Positions 16,309 to 26,278 of a DNA stretch of 32,145 nucleotides are shown here, in pieces. Every line of letters starts with the position of its first letter. The first letter of the stretch is position 1. Origin of the DNA: Verrucomicrobiales bacterium (GTDB lineage Bacteria; Verrucomicrobiota; Verrucomicrobiia; Limisphaerales; UBA11320); contig JAEUHE010000271.1 in assembly GCA_016793885.1 (NCBI GenBank), positions 1 through 32,145 of the forward strand. The letters are read 5' to 3'. The notes below the pieces were generated by a model. It was not told where the DNA came from. It was given only the letters and a program-made list of their open reading frames with translations, and searched no databases. The position numbers and the translations under genes are program-made.

Positions 16309-17232
16309 CTACCTGCTCAACTGCCCCAGGTCCAAAACTCGAAAAAAGTTCCGATCCGCATCTGGCTTCCACACATAGTCCGATCCGAAAGTGGTCACCA
16401 ACGGTTCCCACGTCAATGGACCATCACTCAGCCTCCGGACCCTTTGCAGCTGGTAGGGACCCTTGCCGCCCCGCCACGTTACCCTCCAGGAATCTGTACT
16501 AGTCGAGACTCTCGTAGGCGCCATCATCTGCAAAGGCTCAGGAGTCTTGACTACGACTTCGTAAGGCGGCAATTGGCTTAAGGCACCGATCACGTCCAGG
16601 GCCGACACCGTCAAACGCCATGATCCAGGCGGCAGCGTCCAGGTGGCCTGGTAGGGAGGCTGTCGATCGGTGACCGTGTATTGAGGCGTGGCTCCCCCGC
16701 CCGAACCGCTCCACTCAAACAAGACGAACTGGACCCCTTGATCGTCGGATGCCTCCACTTGAACGCTGATTTCGTCGCCCTGCCAAAAAATGCTTCCACC
16801 CGGCCGCTCCACCCAGCGCAAAATAGGTGGGAGCACTGGAAAGCTGAGGGGATCGCCAGGATGCGAGACCGGTAGCGCCGGATCCACGATCCCATCTCCA
16901 TCCGGGTCCCCCAGCTCCTCCCCGTTGGTAAACCCATCCTGGTCCGAGTCGAGGAGAGCCAAGGCGACATCCCAGAAAGGCTGACTCCCGATCACCACTT
17001 CCTCCACGGCATAGCCAAACAGGTTTCTGGGTCCACCACCACCTGAGTCGTGACAGGTGCTGCATCCATAGACGTTTCCGTTCGGAATTAAGTCCACCCT
17101 GTAAGAGCGGGCGTGGAGTGGAAAACAAAGCAGCCCTGGCATGTCGGCGATGAACCCTGAAATCATCATCCAAACGAGCCACCAGGATGCGCGCCAACCT
17201 GAAGGCCGGTTTCTTAGGTTAAGATTCTGCAT
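16309..17232 (-). CDS. Exported one-heme protein with temptin-like calcium motif and Ig-like domain
   Basis: The signal peptide and hydrophobic segment cover about 15-40. A single heme-attachment motif CSTCH (57-61) follows GNVYG. Then come RNLFGYAVEEV, DSDQDGFTNGEELGDPDGDG (95-114) and a VSHPGDPLSFP end. The order GC..CH, N-x-FG, DSDxDGxTNGEELGDP closely resembles the temptin-type Cys domain combined with a calcium loop. About 145-245 is an Ig/cadherin-like sandwich (WTLPPGSWRLTVSALDVIGA), and the last 50 residues contain W...NFFRVLD, the recurring end module. Function is unknown. A redox or adhesive role is possible. It sits between the phytase-like and PhoX-like genes, same strand. Confidence 0.75.
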   Translation of the reverse strand: MQNLNLRNRPSGWRASWWLVWMMISGFIADMPGLLCFPLHARSYRVDLIPNGNVYGCSTCHDSGGGGPRNLFGYAVEEVVIGSQPFWDVALALLDSDQDGFTNGEELGDPDGDGIVDPALPVSHPGDPLSFPVLPPILRWVERPGGSIFWQGDEISVQVEASDDQGVQFVLFEWSGSGGGATPQYTVTDRQPPYQATWTLPPGSWRLTVSALDVIGALSQLPPYEVVVKTPEPLQMMAPTRVSTSTDSWRVTWRGGKGPYQLQRVRRLSDGPLTWEPLVTTFGSDYVWKPDADRNFFRVLDLGQLSR

Positions 17233-17296
17233 ACCCTTCTCGTAATCGTTCCCTGCGCCAATCGCGCGACAGCCTGGTGAACAGCCCGTAAAAGGA

Positions 17297-17324
17297 AGAA
17301 GCCGGAGGACTCCCTCCGGCTTCT
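17297..17324 (-). terminator. Intrinsic terminator of the PhoX-like gene
   Basis: AGAAGCCGGAGG and CCTCCGGCTTCT form a perfect 12-bp stem with a four-base loop. On the minus strand it is followed by TCCTTTTAC. It lies 59 bp past the stop of the gene ending at 17383 and just before the next minus gene, so it probably isolates the two transcripts. Confidence 0.85.
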
Positions 17325-17382
17325 TTGGGTTGGCCTACTGAAAGGCGACGTGCGGGCGTCTTTCAGCGTGGATTAGTGCTGA

Positions 17383-20300
17383 TCAAGGAATGACCAGACG
17401 ATAATACCGCTGCGGAGCGCCTGCGGAGGCGGTGGTGTCAATGAACAGATAAGGCGAGGAAGGCAGGGTCAGGTTCGTCAACGACTGCCAGCTGGCCGCA
17501 TTCGCGGAGTTAGCATACTCGACCCGATACTGGCCACCCACGGTTCCCTGGAACACCATGCCCATGAACAACGCGGGATTGGTGAGTTGAGGACCGGCCG
17601 GGTTGACCTTCACGGTGGCCGGATTACTCGTAACGGTACCATCGGGTCCCGTCACAGCCACGGTGTAAACTGCCCCCGACTGGTTCAGCGGCAGGTTGTA
17701 GAGGGTCAATGAGGAACCGGTAGCTCCCGGAATGGCCTGCCCGTTGACAAACCATTGATAGGAGAACGGGCCGTTGCCTTGAGCCACACCGCCCAGGACC
17801 AGAGGAGTGCCAACCGTAATGTTCTGGCTCTTGGGCGAGACGCGCAGAGAAGGATATGCAGCGACCGGCTGCAGATACATCGCATTGAGCTGGCCATGTT
17901 CGATCAATTCGCCGGGGATCCGAGCATGTGCTTGGCTACCAAAGATCAGCCAACCCGCCCCGAGGATGTCTTCCATGTCAATGATGCCAGAGGATTCCTC
18001 ATCGCGAGTCAGGAAAGCAGACCCGCCGGTGCTGAAGAATTTACGATCACCCGCAGCCAACTCGGTGAGCGAGCCCAGAACGGGATCAAAAACCCAGATC
18101 TTGGCGAGGCGGTCGTTGTTGCCCGGGTCTTCCTGCAGAAGGATTCGGCTGTCCTTGAGAATGGTCATGTTGTCCAGCATAACCCCCTGCTCATTCGAGT
18201 TGGCCAGGCCGGTCCCGATCGGTCCGTCCAATACCAGTTCGATGAACCCACCGTCCTCCGGCCGGGCAATGTCATTGAAGCAGAGCCGCCACAGGCGAGA
18301 GGCAGCAGTGACGTTGGCGCCGGAAGCACGACCCGTGGTGACGAAGTAAAAGTCGCTGGGGCGGTTAGGATCCCAAGCTCCGTCTTCGACACGGAAGAAG
18401 CTGGTGCCTCCACTCAGACCGGCGAAGTCCATCTCCGCCTCACTGAGCCCGGAAACATCCCCGATGCGATGTAGCTTGAAGTCAACCTTCGTCCGCCATG
18501 CTTTGGATCCAATGGCCTTCTCGTTGGTTTCAAAGGGCACATACGAACCCTGGTCTTCAACGCGAACGACATAGGTGACAGCGGGGTGCAGGCCGGCCTT
18601 CTGGATCAACGATCCGGTCGTGCTCTTGAGGCCGATACTGACATAGACCTGACTGTTGGTCAGTTCGCTGTCATCCAAGCCCATGACAATTGTCTTATCT
18701 TGGGCGAACGGGCTCGCGACCGCATTCTCCCAAGCAAACAATCCCAGGTAAGGCAGCTCATAGCTATTGCCCTTCTCCGGGCCCGTGGCAATGTGCGCAA
18801 AGGCACGACCACCCAACTCGCGCGGAGCGCCGTCCTCTTCCCCATTTAGGAAGATCCGATCCATCACGCCCTTGCCGGTGTAGGGATTATAGAAGGCTTC
18901 CACCGCGGCCAGTTCTCCAGCGCAGAATCGAGAGAAGTGATAGTCGGTCGCGGGATCGAAGAGACGATGCTGATAGGTCGTCCGATCCCACACGTGAACG
19001 CCGTTGGCTTTGATGAGGTCGCTTCCGGACACGGCAACCAGGTTCGACTTGCTGATCACCCATTCCGAGATAAACGCACCCTTGCCACCGTAGGCACGTG
19101 TGATGCCCAATGCCGCCGCCGAGTTGGTGATCACGACCTGGCTCAGGTTGGTGATCACTTCGTTTTGGGCGTTGGTGGTCACGAGGGACACATTATTGGT
19201 GACGTAAGACTCAGTACCCAAGCCGCCCGGCAGATTTCCGCCACGCGCCTCGTGGTTTACCAGCAGCGTAAAGGTGCCGTTGCCGTTGTCATAAGCGCCC
19301 ATTCCGTCCGGGAGACCAACCATTTTGTAACCGGCAACGTCCGGCTTGAGCGGGTCAGCAACGGTCACCATGGAGTGGACCGTGACATGGTAGCCACCCG
19401 CGGCGGCAGCCTCATAGGAGGGCTTGTAGTAAGGCTCTACCGAGGTGCTGGCCGTGTTGAGGGGAAGCTGAGAGACATGCATCGCGACCAACTGGCCATG
19501 CTCCACCAACTCTCCAGGAATGCCTCGGTGCATCTGAATGTCCCACAAGAACCAGCCCTCTCCAAGAATATGGGAGACATCCATGATACCCGACGCTTCT
19601 TCGTCGATGGTCAGAAACCGGGAAGCTCCCGTCGTGGCGAACTTGCGATCGGCCTGAGCGATGTCGGTAAGGTCCAGGGTCTGAGGATCAAACATCCACA
19701 CCCGGGCAAGGCGGTTATTGCCACCCGGATCTTCTTGGATCATGATTTTCCCAGCCCGGGTGACATCCATGTTGTCCATCATCACCGGAGCCGCACCAGA
19801 TCCTGCAACATTCGATCCCACGGGCCCTTCAAGCATCACTTCGATGGTTCCGCCGGCGGTCGGGTTGCCGAGATCATCGAACCGCAGACGCCACAGTCGG
19901 GAGGCATGCGTGACTGCGTTTCCAGACGCCCGTCCGGTCGTTACGCAGTAGAAGTCGTTCGGATGAGTGGGATCCCAATTACCATCCTCCACCCGGAAGA
20001 ACGCGGTGGTGTTGGAGATGCTCAAGCTCTCCAGTTCAGCGATGGACAGATTCGCAGCATTCTCCAATTTGAAGAGGCTGAAGCGAGCCGAGGTCACGCG
20101 ATTGGTCAGGCCGAGAGCTTTGTCATTGGACTCGTTGGCCACGAGCACCCCGTTGTCCTCGACGCGAACGGCATACAGGCTACCGTTGTGCAAACCCGCC
20201 TTTTCGATCTCGAGTCCAGCGGATTGCTTGGTGCCGACATAGACATACATCTGGCTGTTGTCGAGACCGCCATCATCCATGCCCATGACAATCGTCAGGT

Positions 20301-21114
20301 CCTGTGGAGTTGGACACGCGACGGAATTCTCCCAGGAGAAATAACCGAGGTAAGGAAGTTCATAGCTGGTTCCTTTTTCGGGACCGCTGACAATGTGGGC
20401 GAATGCCCGGCCGAAGGCGAATTCCTCGCCGTTCATATAAAGGCGGGTTTGAGTTCCCTTGCCCGTGGCCGGGTTGTAGAACGCGGTCGACAGGGGGAGG
20501 TCACCAGCACAAAAGCGGCTCAAGTGAAAATCGCCCGCGACATCGAAGGGACGGAATGCCGACAGAGTGCGGTCCCAAATCATCACGTTCTGAATGAGAT
20601 CCTGTCCTGAAACTACCGACAGGTCGTTCTTTTTGAACACCCATTCGGAAACGGTGGCTCCGGTGCCGCCGTAGGCACGAGGCACGCCCGAAGCGACACC
20701 ATTCGTAACCGAGGTGATCGCCCCGGTCAAAGCGTTCGTCGAGTAAGAGACAATCCCCTGCCCACCCGCAGCCGAACCACCGAAGATCTCGTGATTCATC
20801 AGCACGGTGAAAGTTCCATCCCCATTGTCAAAGGCCCCCAATCCATCCGGCAGGCCGAGCATTTTGTACCCATTCACGCTGGGATAGACGGGGTCAGCGA
20901 CCGTCAGGAGGGAGCGAATCTCCACCGCATAACCCTTGGCCGTAGCCTGGGGCGAGGGTTTATAGTAGGGCTCGACCGAGGTACTCGGTCCAGTGTAGCC
21001 GTATTGGGCCTCGGCAACGGAAGTCATCAAAACGGAGCCGGCACACAGCACTGCGGCCGTGACGCCGGAGGAGGGCCATCCGCTCCCTCTGATTGTCGGA
21101 GATTTTATGTTCAT
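17383..21114 (-). CDS. Secreted protein with two tandem PhoX-like (DUF839) domains and an Ig-like domain
   Basis: ATG 21114 gives 1243 aa with a Sec-type signal peptide ending near SVAEAQ. Two copies of a roughly 530-residue domain follow. Copy 1 (about 30-550) and copy 2 (about 555-1080) both start STSVEPYYKPS. Both carry GYKM(L/V)GLPDG(L/M)GA(F/Y)DNG followed by GTFT.L.NHE, GRAFAHI.(S/T)GPEKG, SFFRVEDG or TAFFRVEDG, DFY.VTTGRASG and LIEHGQL or LVEHGQL. These match the PhoX / DUF839 phosphatase-like fold. About 1085-1170 is an Ig-like domain (SYQWFVNGQAIPGATG), and the end YRVEYANS...YYRLVIP is the recurring module. Alkaline phosphatase-like activity is possible but not proven. Classical PhoX is Tat-exported, and this one lacks RR. 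Confidence 0.85.
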   Translation of the reverse strand: MNIKSPTIRGSGWPSSGVTAAVLCAGSVLMTSVAEAQYGYTGPSTSVEPYYKPSPQATAKGYAVEIRSLLTVADPVYPSVNGYKMLGLPDGLGAFDNGDGTFTVLMNHEIFGGSAAGGQGIVSYSTNALTGAITSVTNGVASGVPRAYGGTGATVSEWVFKKNDLSVVSGQDLIQNVMIWDRTLSAFRPFDVAGDFHLSRFCAGDLPLSTAFYNPATGKGTQTRLYMNGEEFAFGRAFAHIVSGPEKGTSYELPYLGYFSWENSVACPTPQDLTIVMGMDDGGLDNSQMYVYVGTKQSAGLEIEKAGLHNGSLYAVRVEDNGVLVANESNDKALGLTNRVTSARFSLFKLENAANLSIAELESLSISNTTAFFRVEDGNWDPTHPNDFYCVTTGRASGNAVTHASRLWRLRFDDLGNPTAGGTIEVMLEGPVGSNVAGSGAAPVMMDNMDVTRAGKIMIQEDPGGNNRLARVWMFDPQTLDLTDIAQADRKFATTGASRFLTIDEEASGIMDVSHILGEGWFLWDIQMHRGIPGELVEHGQLVAMHVSQLPLNTASTSVEPYYKPSYEAAAAGGYHVTVHSMVTVADPLKPDVAGYKMVGLPDGMGAYDNGNGTFTLLVNHEARGGNLPGGLGTESYVTNNVSLVTTNAQNEVITNLSQVVITNSAAALGITRAYGGKGAFISEWVISKSNLVAVSGSDLIKANGVHVWDRTTYQHRLFDPATDYHFSRFCAGELAAVEAFYNPYTGKGVMDRIFLNGEEDGAPRELGGRAFAHIATGPEKGNSYELPYLGLFAWENAVASPFAQDKTIVMGLDDSELTNSQVYVSIGLKSTTGSLIQKAGLHPAVTYVVRVEDQGSYVPFETNEKAIGSKAWRTKVDFKLHRIGDVSGLSEAEMDFAGLSGGTSFFRVEDGAWDPNRPSDFYFVTTGRASGANVTAASRLWRLCFNDIARPEDGGFIELVLDGPIGTGLANSNEQGVMLDNMTILKDSRILLQEDPGNNDRLAKIWVFDPVLGSLTELAAGDRKFFSTGGSAFLTRDEESSGIIDMEDILGAGWLIFGSQAHARIPGELIEHGQLNAMYLQPVAAYPSLRVSPKSQNITVGTPLVLGGVAQGNGPFSYQWFVNGQAIPGATGSSLTLYNLPLNQSGAVYTVAVTGPDGTVTSNPATVKVNPAGPQLTNPALFMGMVFQGTVGGQYRVEYANSANAASWQSLTNLTLPSSPYLFIDTTASAGAPQRYYRLVIP

Positions 21115-21361
21115 CGTGGTTGTGGGTTGTTGGTTGAGCAAAGCTCGCACACTCCGCGGGGAGCGTTCGAGCGGGTAGAGTTCTAGGCAAGGTCTGTTAC
21201 GTCAGCATGGCCGATCTGCAAAAATCGGGCGCGTACGCGGCAACAATCAAGTTGCGAGCAGATGCTGGCGTCATGGCAGAGCTGTCGTTTCTGTCCGAAA
21301 AGAACCAATGGGCTACGGAGTGCACCCTCCCGAAAGCAGCTGGCCTGATGGGTCCGAAATG

Positions 21362-21455
21362 GAAAATGAGCAATGTGCAATGAACAATGACCAATCCTCG
21401 CCGATTCCGAGGGGGGATTGCACATTGTTCATTGCTCATTTCACATTGCACATTG
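21362..21455. repeat. Large inverted repeat built of AATGAGCAATG / AACAATG units
   Basis: Left arm units AATGAGCAATG, TGCAATG and AACAATG (21365-21389) face CATTGTTCATTGCTCATTT (from 21423). The right side continues with CACATTGCACATTG. Between the arms, CAATCC (21392-21397) pairs with GGATTG (21415-21420), and CCTCG (21396-21400) with CGAGG (21408-21412). The whole stretch could extrude as one long branched hairpin. The left arm has one extra seven-base unit compared with the right. Confidence 0.7.
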
Positions 21456-21467
21456 GGGGAATGGGGA

Positions 21468-21517
21468 GTGGGCCGACACGGCCCACACTACAATTGTGGC
21501 ACGTCCGTCCTCGGACG
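21468..21517. repeat. Pair of compact perfect hairpins
   Basis: GTGGGCC (21468-21474) and GGCCCAC (21480-21486) form a 7-bp stem with a five-base loop. CGTCCG (21502-21507) and CGGACG (21512-21517) form a 6-bp stem with a TCCT loop. They follow the larger inverted repeat directly. No T-tract follows either, so I do not call them terminators. Confidence 0.55.
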
Positions 21518-21716
21518 ATCCCCCAACCCCGAGCTCAGCGGGTGAGACCTTCGCTCTCGCTCAGAACTTGTCACCCCGACGCCAATGTTTGCTTAACTCC
21601 ATGAGCAACAAGCACCAAAACCGTCCCTCCCCCCTTCGGACGCAAGACATCTTGAATACTCGCTGGTTGGACAAAGTCACCTTCCTTGGACAAGATAGCT
21701 CATCCACTCACTTTAC

Positions 21717-24620
21717 ATGAATCGGTCTTTCACAGCTCAACTTGGGGTCATCGGGACCGGAGTCCTGATGATGTTATCCGAGAGCCTCGGCGAGGCCGCT
21801 CAATCTGGTGACAAACAGATCGACTTCAGCCGGGACATTCGTCCCCTATTCGCCAAGCACTGCACCGCCTGCCATGGAGGCGTCAAAGCGGCGGGAAACG
21901 TCTCCTTCCTCTACCGCGAAAAAGCTCTGGCCACGGGAAAATCTGGCGCGCATGCCGTGGTGCCCGGCAAGCCCGAATCGTCAGAGATCATGCGCCGCGT
22001 CACCAGCACCGATCCCGATGAGGTCATGCCCAAGCCGGACCACGGTCCAGCACTGACAGCCGCGGAGATCGAGGCACTTCGACGCTGGATAGAGGAGGGA
22101 GCCGCCTGGAGCGAGCACTGGTCCTTCATGCCTCCTGTCGAAGCCAAGCTCCCCGCAGTGAAGAACTCCACCTGGCCAAGAAGTGTGGCCGATGTTCACG
22201 TCCTAGCCCGATTGGAAGCGGAAGGGCTCAGCCCTTCCAGCGAAGCCTCCCCGGCTCAATGGCTCCGCCGAGTCTCCCTGGACCTCACCGGACTTCCACC
22301 CACGCCGGAAGCCTACCAGGACTTCGTCAAAGCCTGGTCGTCCCAACCGGAAGCGGCCAAGCAGCGAGTTGTGGACGAACTCCTCGCTTCACCTAGCTTC
22401 GGCGAACGGTGGGGATCCATGTGGTTGGATCTCGCGCGCTATTCGGATACCTATGGGTTCGAAAAGGACCCTCATCGAGACATCTGGCCTTGGCGCGATT
22501 GGGTGATCCGAGCGTTCAACGCCGACCTGCCCTTCGATCAGTTCACCATCAAGCAGCTGGCGGGGGACCTTCTGCCGCAACCCACAGCTGATGACCTGCT
22601 CGCCACCGCGTTCCATCGCAACACTCAAAACAACACCGAAGGAGGCACGGACGATGAGGAGTATCGCACGGCTGCCGTGCTGGACAGGGTCAACACGACC
22701 TGGACCGCGTGGCAAGCCACCACCTTCGGCTGTGTCCAATGCCATGCACATCCCTACGATCCCTTCCCCCACCCCGACTACTACCGATTCGCCGCTTTTT
22801 TCAACAGCAGTGAGGACTGCGATCAGGATGACGACTATCCTCGGTTTCTGTTCCCCAAAGACACCGCGCGAAGAGAGGAAGCCCTGCAGACGCAGCGGGC
22901 CATCCGACGCGACCGCGAGGCGTTGAATCAAGAGGGACTCAAGATTGTCGACGCAGTCACGGACTGGAAAACGGTACAACCCCTCAGCGCCACGGCTAGC
23001 AGCGGAACGCTCACGATCTCGAAGGAAGGCCGTGTCGACGCCAGCGGCACACTTCCCATCTCCGTCACCTATACTCTGCGAGTGCCAGCCATCCCCGGCA
23101 CGACAGCTTTTCGATTGGCTATCGAACCTGATTCATCCAACCCCAACAAGGCGCCAGAGCGTGGACAAATCTTCTCCAAACTGACGGCAGTCCTGGTGGC
23201 GCCAGGCATTTCGAATCAACCGGTGAAGTTCAAGGAGGTGATCGTGGATTACCTGGCGGGTGCCCGGGATCCCCGCCGGGTTATCGAGCCAGAGGGCGGA
23301 GGCGGGTTCGGCAGCTACCCGGTAATGACGAATCCGCGCCACGGTTTCCTTATCCTGGAAACCCCCCTACCCAAGGTGGAAGGCGCAGTTCTACAGCTCA
23401 CGATCGACCATGGCATCGCCGCCAACTCGATTCAAGGATGCCCCCTGCGACATTTCTCTCTCTCCTCATCCCAAGATCAGCGGCTGACCGACTTCGTGAC
23501 CTTCCCAACCCGGCTCATGGCCTGGGCACGCTGGCATCTGCTGCGTCAACAGCTGAAGGACCTGGCCGGAGTGAATGTACCCCTAATGGTTGAGCGTCCG
23601 GCTTCAGCCCAGCGCGAAACGCGTGTGTTCATCCGTGGAAACCGCGTCACGTTGGGGGATCGCGTGGAACCCGGGATTCCCAACGTGGTGCATCCTCCTC
23701 AAAAAACCGGCGCCTTGGATCGAATGGATATGGCTCGCTGGCTCGTGGGCGATGCCAATCCGCTGACCGCACGAGTTCTGGCCAACCGCCTTTGGGCTGA
23801 GGTCTTCGGTCGAGGCATTGTGGAGACGCTGGAAGACTTCGGAACTTCCGGTGCACGACCAACTCACCCGGAGCTTTTGGACCACCTCGCCCTTCGACTG
23901 AGAGGCGAGCTAGGCTGGTCTATCAAGCGATTCCTCCGCGAGATCGTGCTCTCCGCCACCTATGCCCAGTCGGCGAAATGTCCTCCGGAGTTACTCGAGA
24001 AGGATCCCTCCAACCGCCTTTATGCCCGGGGTCCTCGGGTTCGGCTCACTGCCGAAATGGTCCGTGACCAGGCGCTCGTCGTGTCCGGACAGCTCGCCCC
24101 CCGCCTGTTCGGAAATCCGGTGTATCCTCCCCAGCCCGACGGCATCTGGAGCACCGTATACAGCGGCGACAGCTGGCGGACCTCGAAGGGTGCGGACCGG
24201 TATCGACGAAGCATCTACACTTACCACCGGCGAACCAGCGGCTATCCGGGCTTCCTGACCTTCGATGCTCCGACGCGAGACGCCTGCACCGCCCGACGCA
24301 TTCCCAGCAACACGCCCCTTCAAGCACTGGTGACCCTCAACGACCCGGCGTTCATCGAGTTGGCACAATCGCTGGCCACCCGGATGGAGAAATCCGCCGC
24401 GACTCCCGAGCAGCGCATCGCCTTCGGCGCCCAACTGCTGAGCCTCGACGCGCCCTCACCAACGATGCTAGACACGTTGACGCGTCTCTACCGTTCAGCG
24501 ATCGAAGAGTATCGATCCGATTCGACCACCCGTGAAAAGCTGGCTTCCACGCCCGAGCGAGCCGCACTGGTCCTGGTGGCCAACACCCTCCTGAACCTCG
24601 ATCCGTTTATTGTCCGCTAA
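21717..24620 (+). CDS. PSCyt1-PSCyt2-PSD1 domain cytochrome c-type protein (DUF1549/DUF1553)
   Basis: This is a large exported protein of the planctomycete/verrucomicrobial cytochrome family. The signal peptide is about 1-28. The PSCyt1 heme domain has CTACH at 49-53 after [17 protein letters not shown]1549 (about 155-360) has [25 protein letters not shown] and a second heme-type motif CVQCH (339-343) in [16 protein letters not shown]1553 (from about 670) has [20 protein letters not shown], then [20 protein letters not shown], and [15 protein letters not shown] near the end. Length (967 aa) is normal. A DUF1501 gene begins 12 bp later, the standard partnership. The family is often linked to degradation of complex polysaccharides, but the reaction is not known. 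Confidence 0.93.
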   Translation: MNRSFTAQLGVIGTGVLMMLSESLGEAAQSGDKQIDFSRDIRPLFAKHCTACHGGVKAAGNVSFLYREKALATGKSGAHAVVPGKPESSEIMRRVTSTDPDEVMPKPDHGPALTAAEIEALRRWIEEGAAWSEHWSFMPPVEAKLPAVKNSTWPRSVADVHVLARLEAEGLSPSSEASPAQWLRRVSLDLTGLPPTPEAYQDFVKAWSSQPEAAKQRVVDELLASPSFGERWGSMWLDLARYSDTYGFEKDPHRDIWPWRDWVIRAFNADLPFDQFTIKQLAGDLLPQPTADDLLATAFHRNTQNNTEGGTDDEEYRTAAVLDRVNTTWTAWQATTFGCVQCHAHPYDPFPHPDYYRFAAFFNSSEDCDQDDDYPRFLFPKDTARREEALQTQRAIRRDREALNQEGLKIVDAVTDWKTVQPLSATASSGTLTISKEGRVDASGTLPISVTYTLRVPAIPGTTAFRLAIEPDSSNPNKAPERGQIFSKLTAVLVAPGISNQPVKFKEVIVDYLAGARDPRRVIEPEGGGGFGSYPVMTNPRHGFLILETPLPKVEGAVLQLTIDHGIAANSIQGCPLRHFSLSSSQDQRLTDFVTFPTRLMAWARWHLLRQQLKDLAGVNVPLMVERPASAQRETRVFIRGNRVTLGDRVEPGIPNVVHPPQKTGALDRMDMARWLVGDANPLTARVLANRLWAEVFGRGIVETLEDFGTSGARPTHPELLDHLALRLRGELGWSIKRFLREIVLSATYAQSAKCPPELLEKDPSNRLYARGPRVRLTAEMVRDQALVVSGQLAPRLFGNPVYPPQPDGIWSTVYSGDSWRTSKGADRYRRSIYTYHRRTSGYPGFLTFDAPTRDACTARRIPSNTPLQALVTLNDPAFIELAQSLATRMEKSAATPEQRIAFGAQLLSLDAPSPTMLDTLTRLYRSAIEEYRSDSTTREKLASTPERAALVLVANTLLNLDPFIVR

Positions 24621-24632
24621 CGCCTGAACGCC

Positions 24633-26120
24633 ATGAACTCCCTTGCCCAGTTTCAATACGAACGCCTGCTTCAGCAGACGCGAAGGCACTTCCTGCGTGA
24701 CTGCAGCGCGGGCCTAGGCGCTCTGTGGTTCGCCAACGCGACAGCCGGCCAGGCGCAGGCCGCCGCGCACGCATCGGCCAAGGATCCCGCGCGGCCGCTC
24801 CGGCCGAGTGCTCCGCATTTCGCGGCGCGGGCTAAACGAGTGATCTACCTGCACATGGCAGGTTCTCCCAGCCAGCTCGAACTCTTCGACTATAAGCCGG
24901 AATTGGCCAAGCAGGACGGAAAGGACTGCCCGCGGGCATTCCTCGAAGGAAAGAAGTTCGCCTTCATCCAGGGCATTCCCAAAATGTTGGGCCCACAGTT
25001 CGGCTTCAAGCAGCACGGGCAATCTGGTCAGTGGATTTCTGATCGGTTACCGCAGTTTGCCCAGGTCGCCGATGACATCTGCTTTATCAAGTCGATGTAC
25101 ACCGATCAATTCAACCACGGCCCAGCCCAACTGCTCATGCACACCGGCAGCCAGAATCCCGGTTTTGCCAGTGCGGGGGCCTGGGCCACCTATGGGCTCG
25201 GTTCGCAAAACCAGAATCTGCCCGGCTTCATCGTCCTGACCAGTGGCGGTAAAAACCCCGATGCAGGCAAGTCGGTGTGGGGATCCGGCTTCCTCCCCTC
25301 GGTCTATCAGGGTGTGCAATGTCGATCTCAAGGCGACCCCGTGCTGTTCCTTTCGGATCCTCCCGGAATCACCCGATCGCAACGACGTCGGACTCTCGAC
25401 GCCATTACCGAGATCAACCAGCAGGCAGCCAAAGACATGGGAGATCCGGAGACATTGACCCGCATAGCCCAGTACGAGATGGCCTTCCACATGCAGGTCG
25501 ACGCGACCGACGCCTTCGACATCAGCCGCGAGCCGGCGCACATCCACGAGCTTTATGGCACGCAGCCGGGAAAAGAATCGTTCGCCAACAACTGTCTGCT
25601 CGCGCGACGCTTGGCCGAGCGCGGAGTGCGGTACATCCAGCTGTTTGATTGGGGATGGGATAGCCATGGCGCTTCAGAAAGCGAGGCGCTCAACGGAGGT
25701 TTCAAAGGCAAGTGCACCAGCGTGGATCGTCCCCTCATGGCGCTTATCATGGACCTAAAGCAGCAGGGCTTGTTGGAAGACACCCTGGTCATCTGGAGTG
25801 GCGAGTTCGGGCGGACCCCGATGCGGGAAAACCGGGCCGGTGTGGAGATGAAATTCATTGGCCGCGATCACAACCCCAGCGCCTTCACTGTCTGGATGGC
25901 TGGCGGAGGCGCGAAGCCGGGTTTGTCCTACGGAGAGACCGACGAGTTCGGCTACCAAGCCGTGACCGACCGCGTTTCCGTGCACGACCTGCACGCCACC
26001 CTGCTCGCGCTCCTCGGATTCGACCACCTCAAGTTCACCTACCCGGTGGCCGGCGTGAACATGCGCTTGAGCAACGTCACCAAACCCGGCAGCCAAGTCG
26101 TGAAAGGGCTCATCGCCTAG
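24633..26120 (+). CDS. DUF1501 domain-containing protein with Tat signal peptide
   Basis: This is a sulfatase/alkaline-phosphatase-superfamily-like exported protein. The N-terminus has RRHFLRDCSAGLGALWF (Arg17-Arg18), a twin-arginine signal with an unusually long preceding n-region. The DUF1501 body contains YLHMAGSPSQLELFDYKPEL, FNHGPAQLLMHTGSQ, the TLVIWSGEFGRTPM motif, GRDHNP followed by FTVWMAGGG, and VHDLHATLLALLGFDH near the end. All are conserved family blocks. Length (495 aa) is typical. It is almost certainly co-transcribed with the PSD1 cytochrome upstream. The enzymatic activity is unproven for the family. The RR motif makes it a natural client of the TatAC proteins encoded in the same window. 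Confidence 0.93.
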   Translation: MNSLAQFQYERLLQQTRRHFLRDCSAGLGALWFANATAGQAQAAAHASAKDPARPLRPSAPHFAARAKRVIYLHMAGSPSQLELFDYKPELAKQDGKDCPRAFLEGKKFAFIQGIPKMLGPQFGFKQHGQSGQWISDRLPQFAQVADDICFIKSMYTDQFNHGPAQLLMHTGSQNPGFASAGAWATYGLGSQNQNLPGFIVLTSGGKNPDAGKSVWGSGFLPSVYQGVQCRSQGDPVLFLSDPPGITRSQRRRTLDAITEINQQAAKDMGDPETLTRIAQYEMAFHMQVDATDAFDISREPAHIHELYGTQPGKESFANNCLLARRLAERGVRYIQLFDWGWDSHGASESEALNGGFKGKCTSVDRPLMALIMDLKQQGLLEDTLVIWSGEFGRTPMRENRAGVEMKFIGRDHNPSAFTVWMAGGGAKPGLSYGETDEFGYQAVTDRVSVHDLHATLLALLGFDHLKFTYPVAGVNMRLSNVTKPGSQVVKGLIA

Positions 26121-26278
26121 AGGGCACTCGGGCGGGGAGACTGGACCTCAAGGACTTCCACATTGTGTTTCTGGAGAGGGGACACCTCCGAAAAACGGAC
26201 GTGAATCGGGGCCATGAACCTGGTGGCAAGGGAGCGAGCTGGGCAGCGCCAGCGTTTCACACGTTGTCAGCAGGTCCC

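Larger units (their letters stand above)
21115..21716. other. Gene-free region with inverted repeats, 602 bp
   Basis: The region separates a minus gene and a plus gene and should hold both promoters, which I cannot pinpoint. It contains the ATTGTTCATTG-type inverted repeat (21362-21455) and two compact hairpins (21468-21517), listed separately. Short frames here translate the repeats and have no protein features. Confidence 0.65.

Noticed and set aside
18937..20610. 557-residue plus-strand frame opposite the PhoX-like gene
   Set aside because: It is a shadow of a high-GC coding strand. The translation is His- and Arg-rich and repeats because the sense gene is duplicated.
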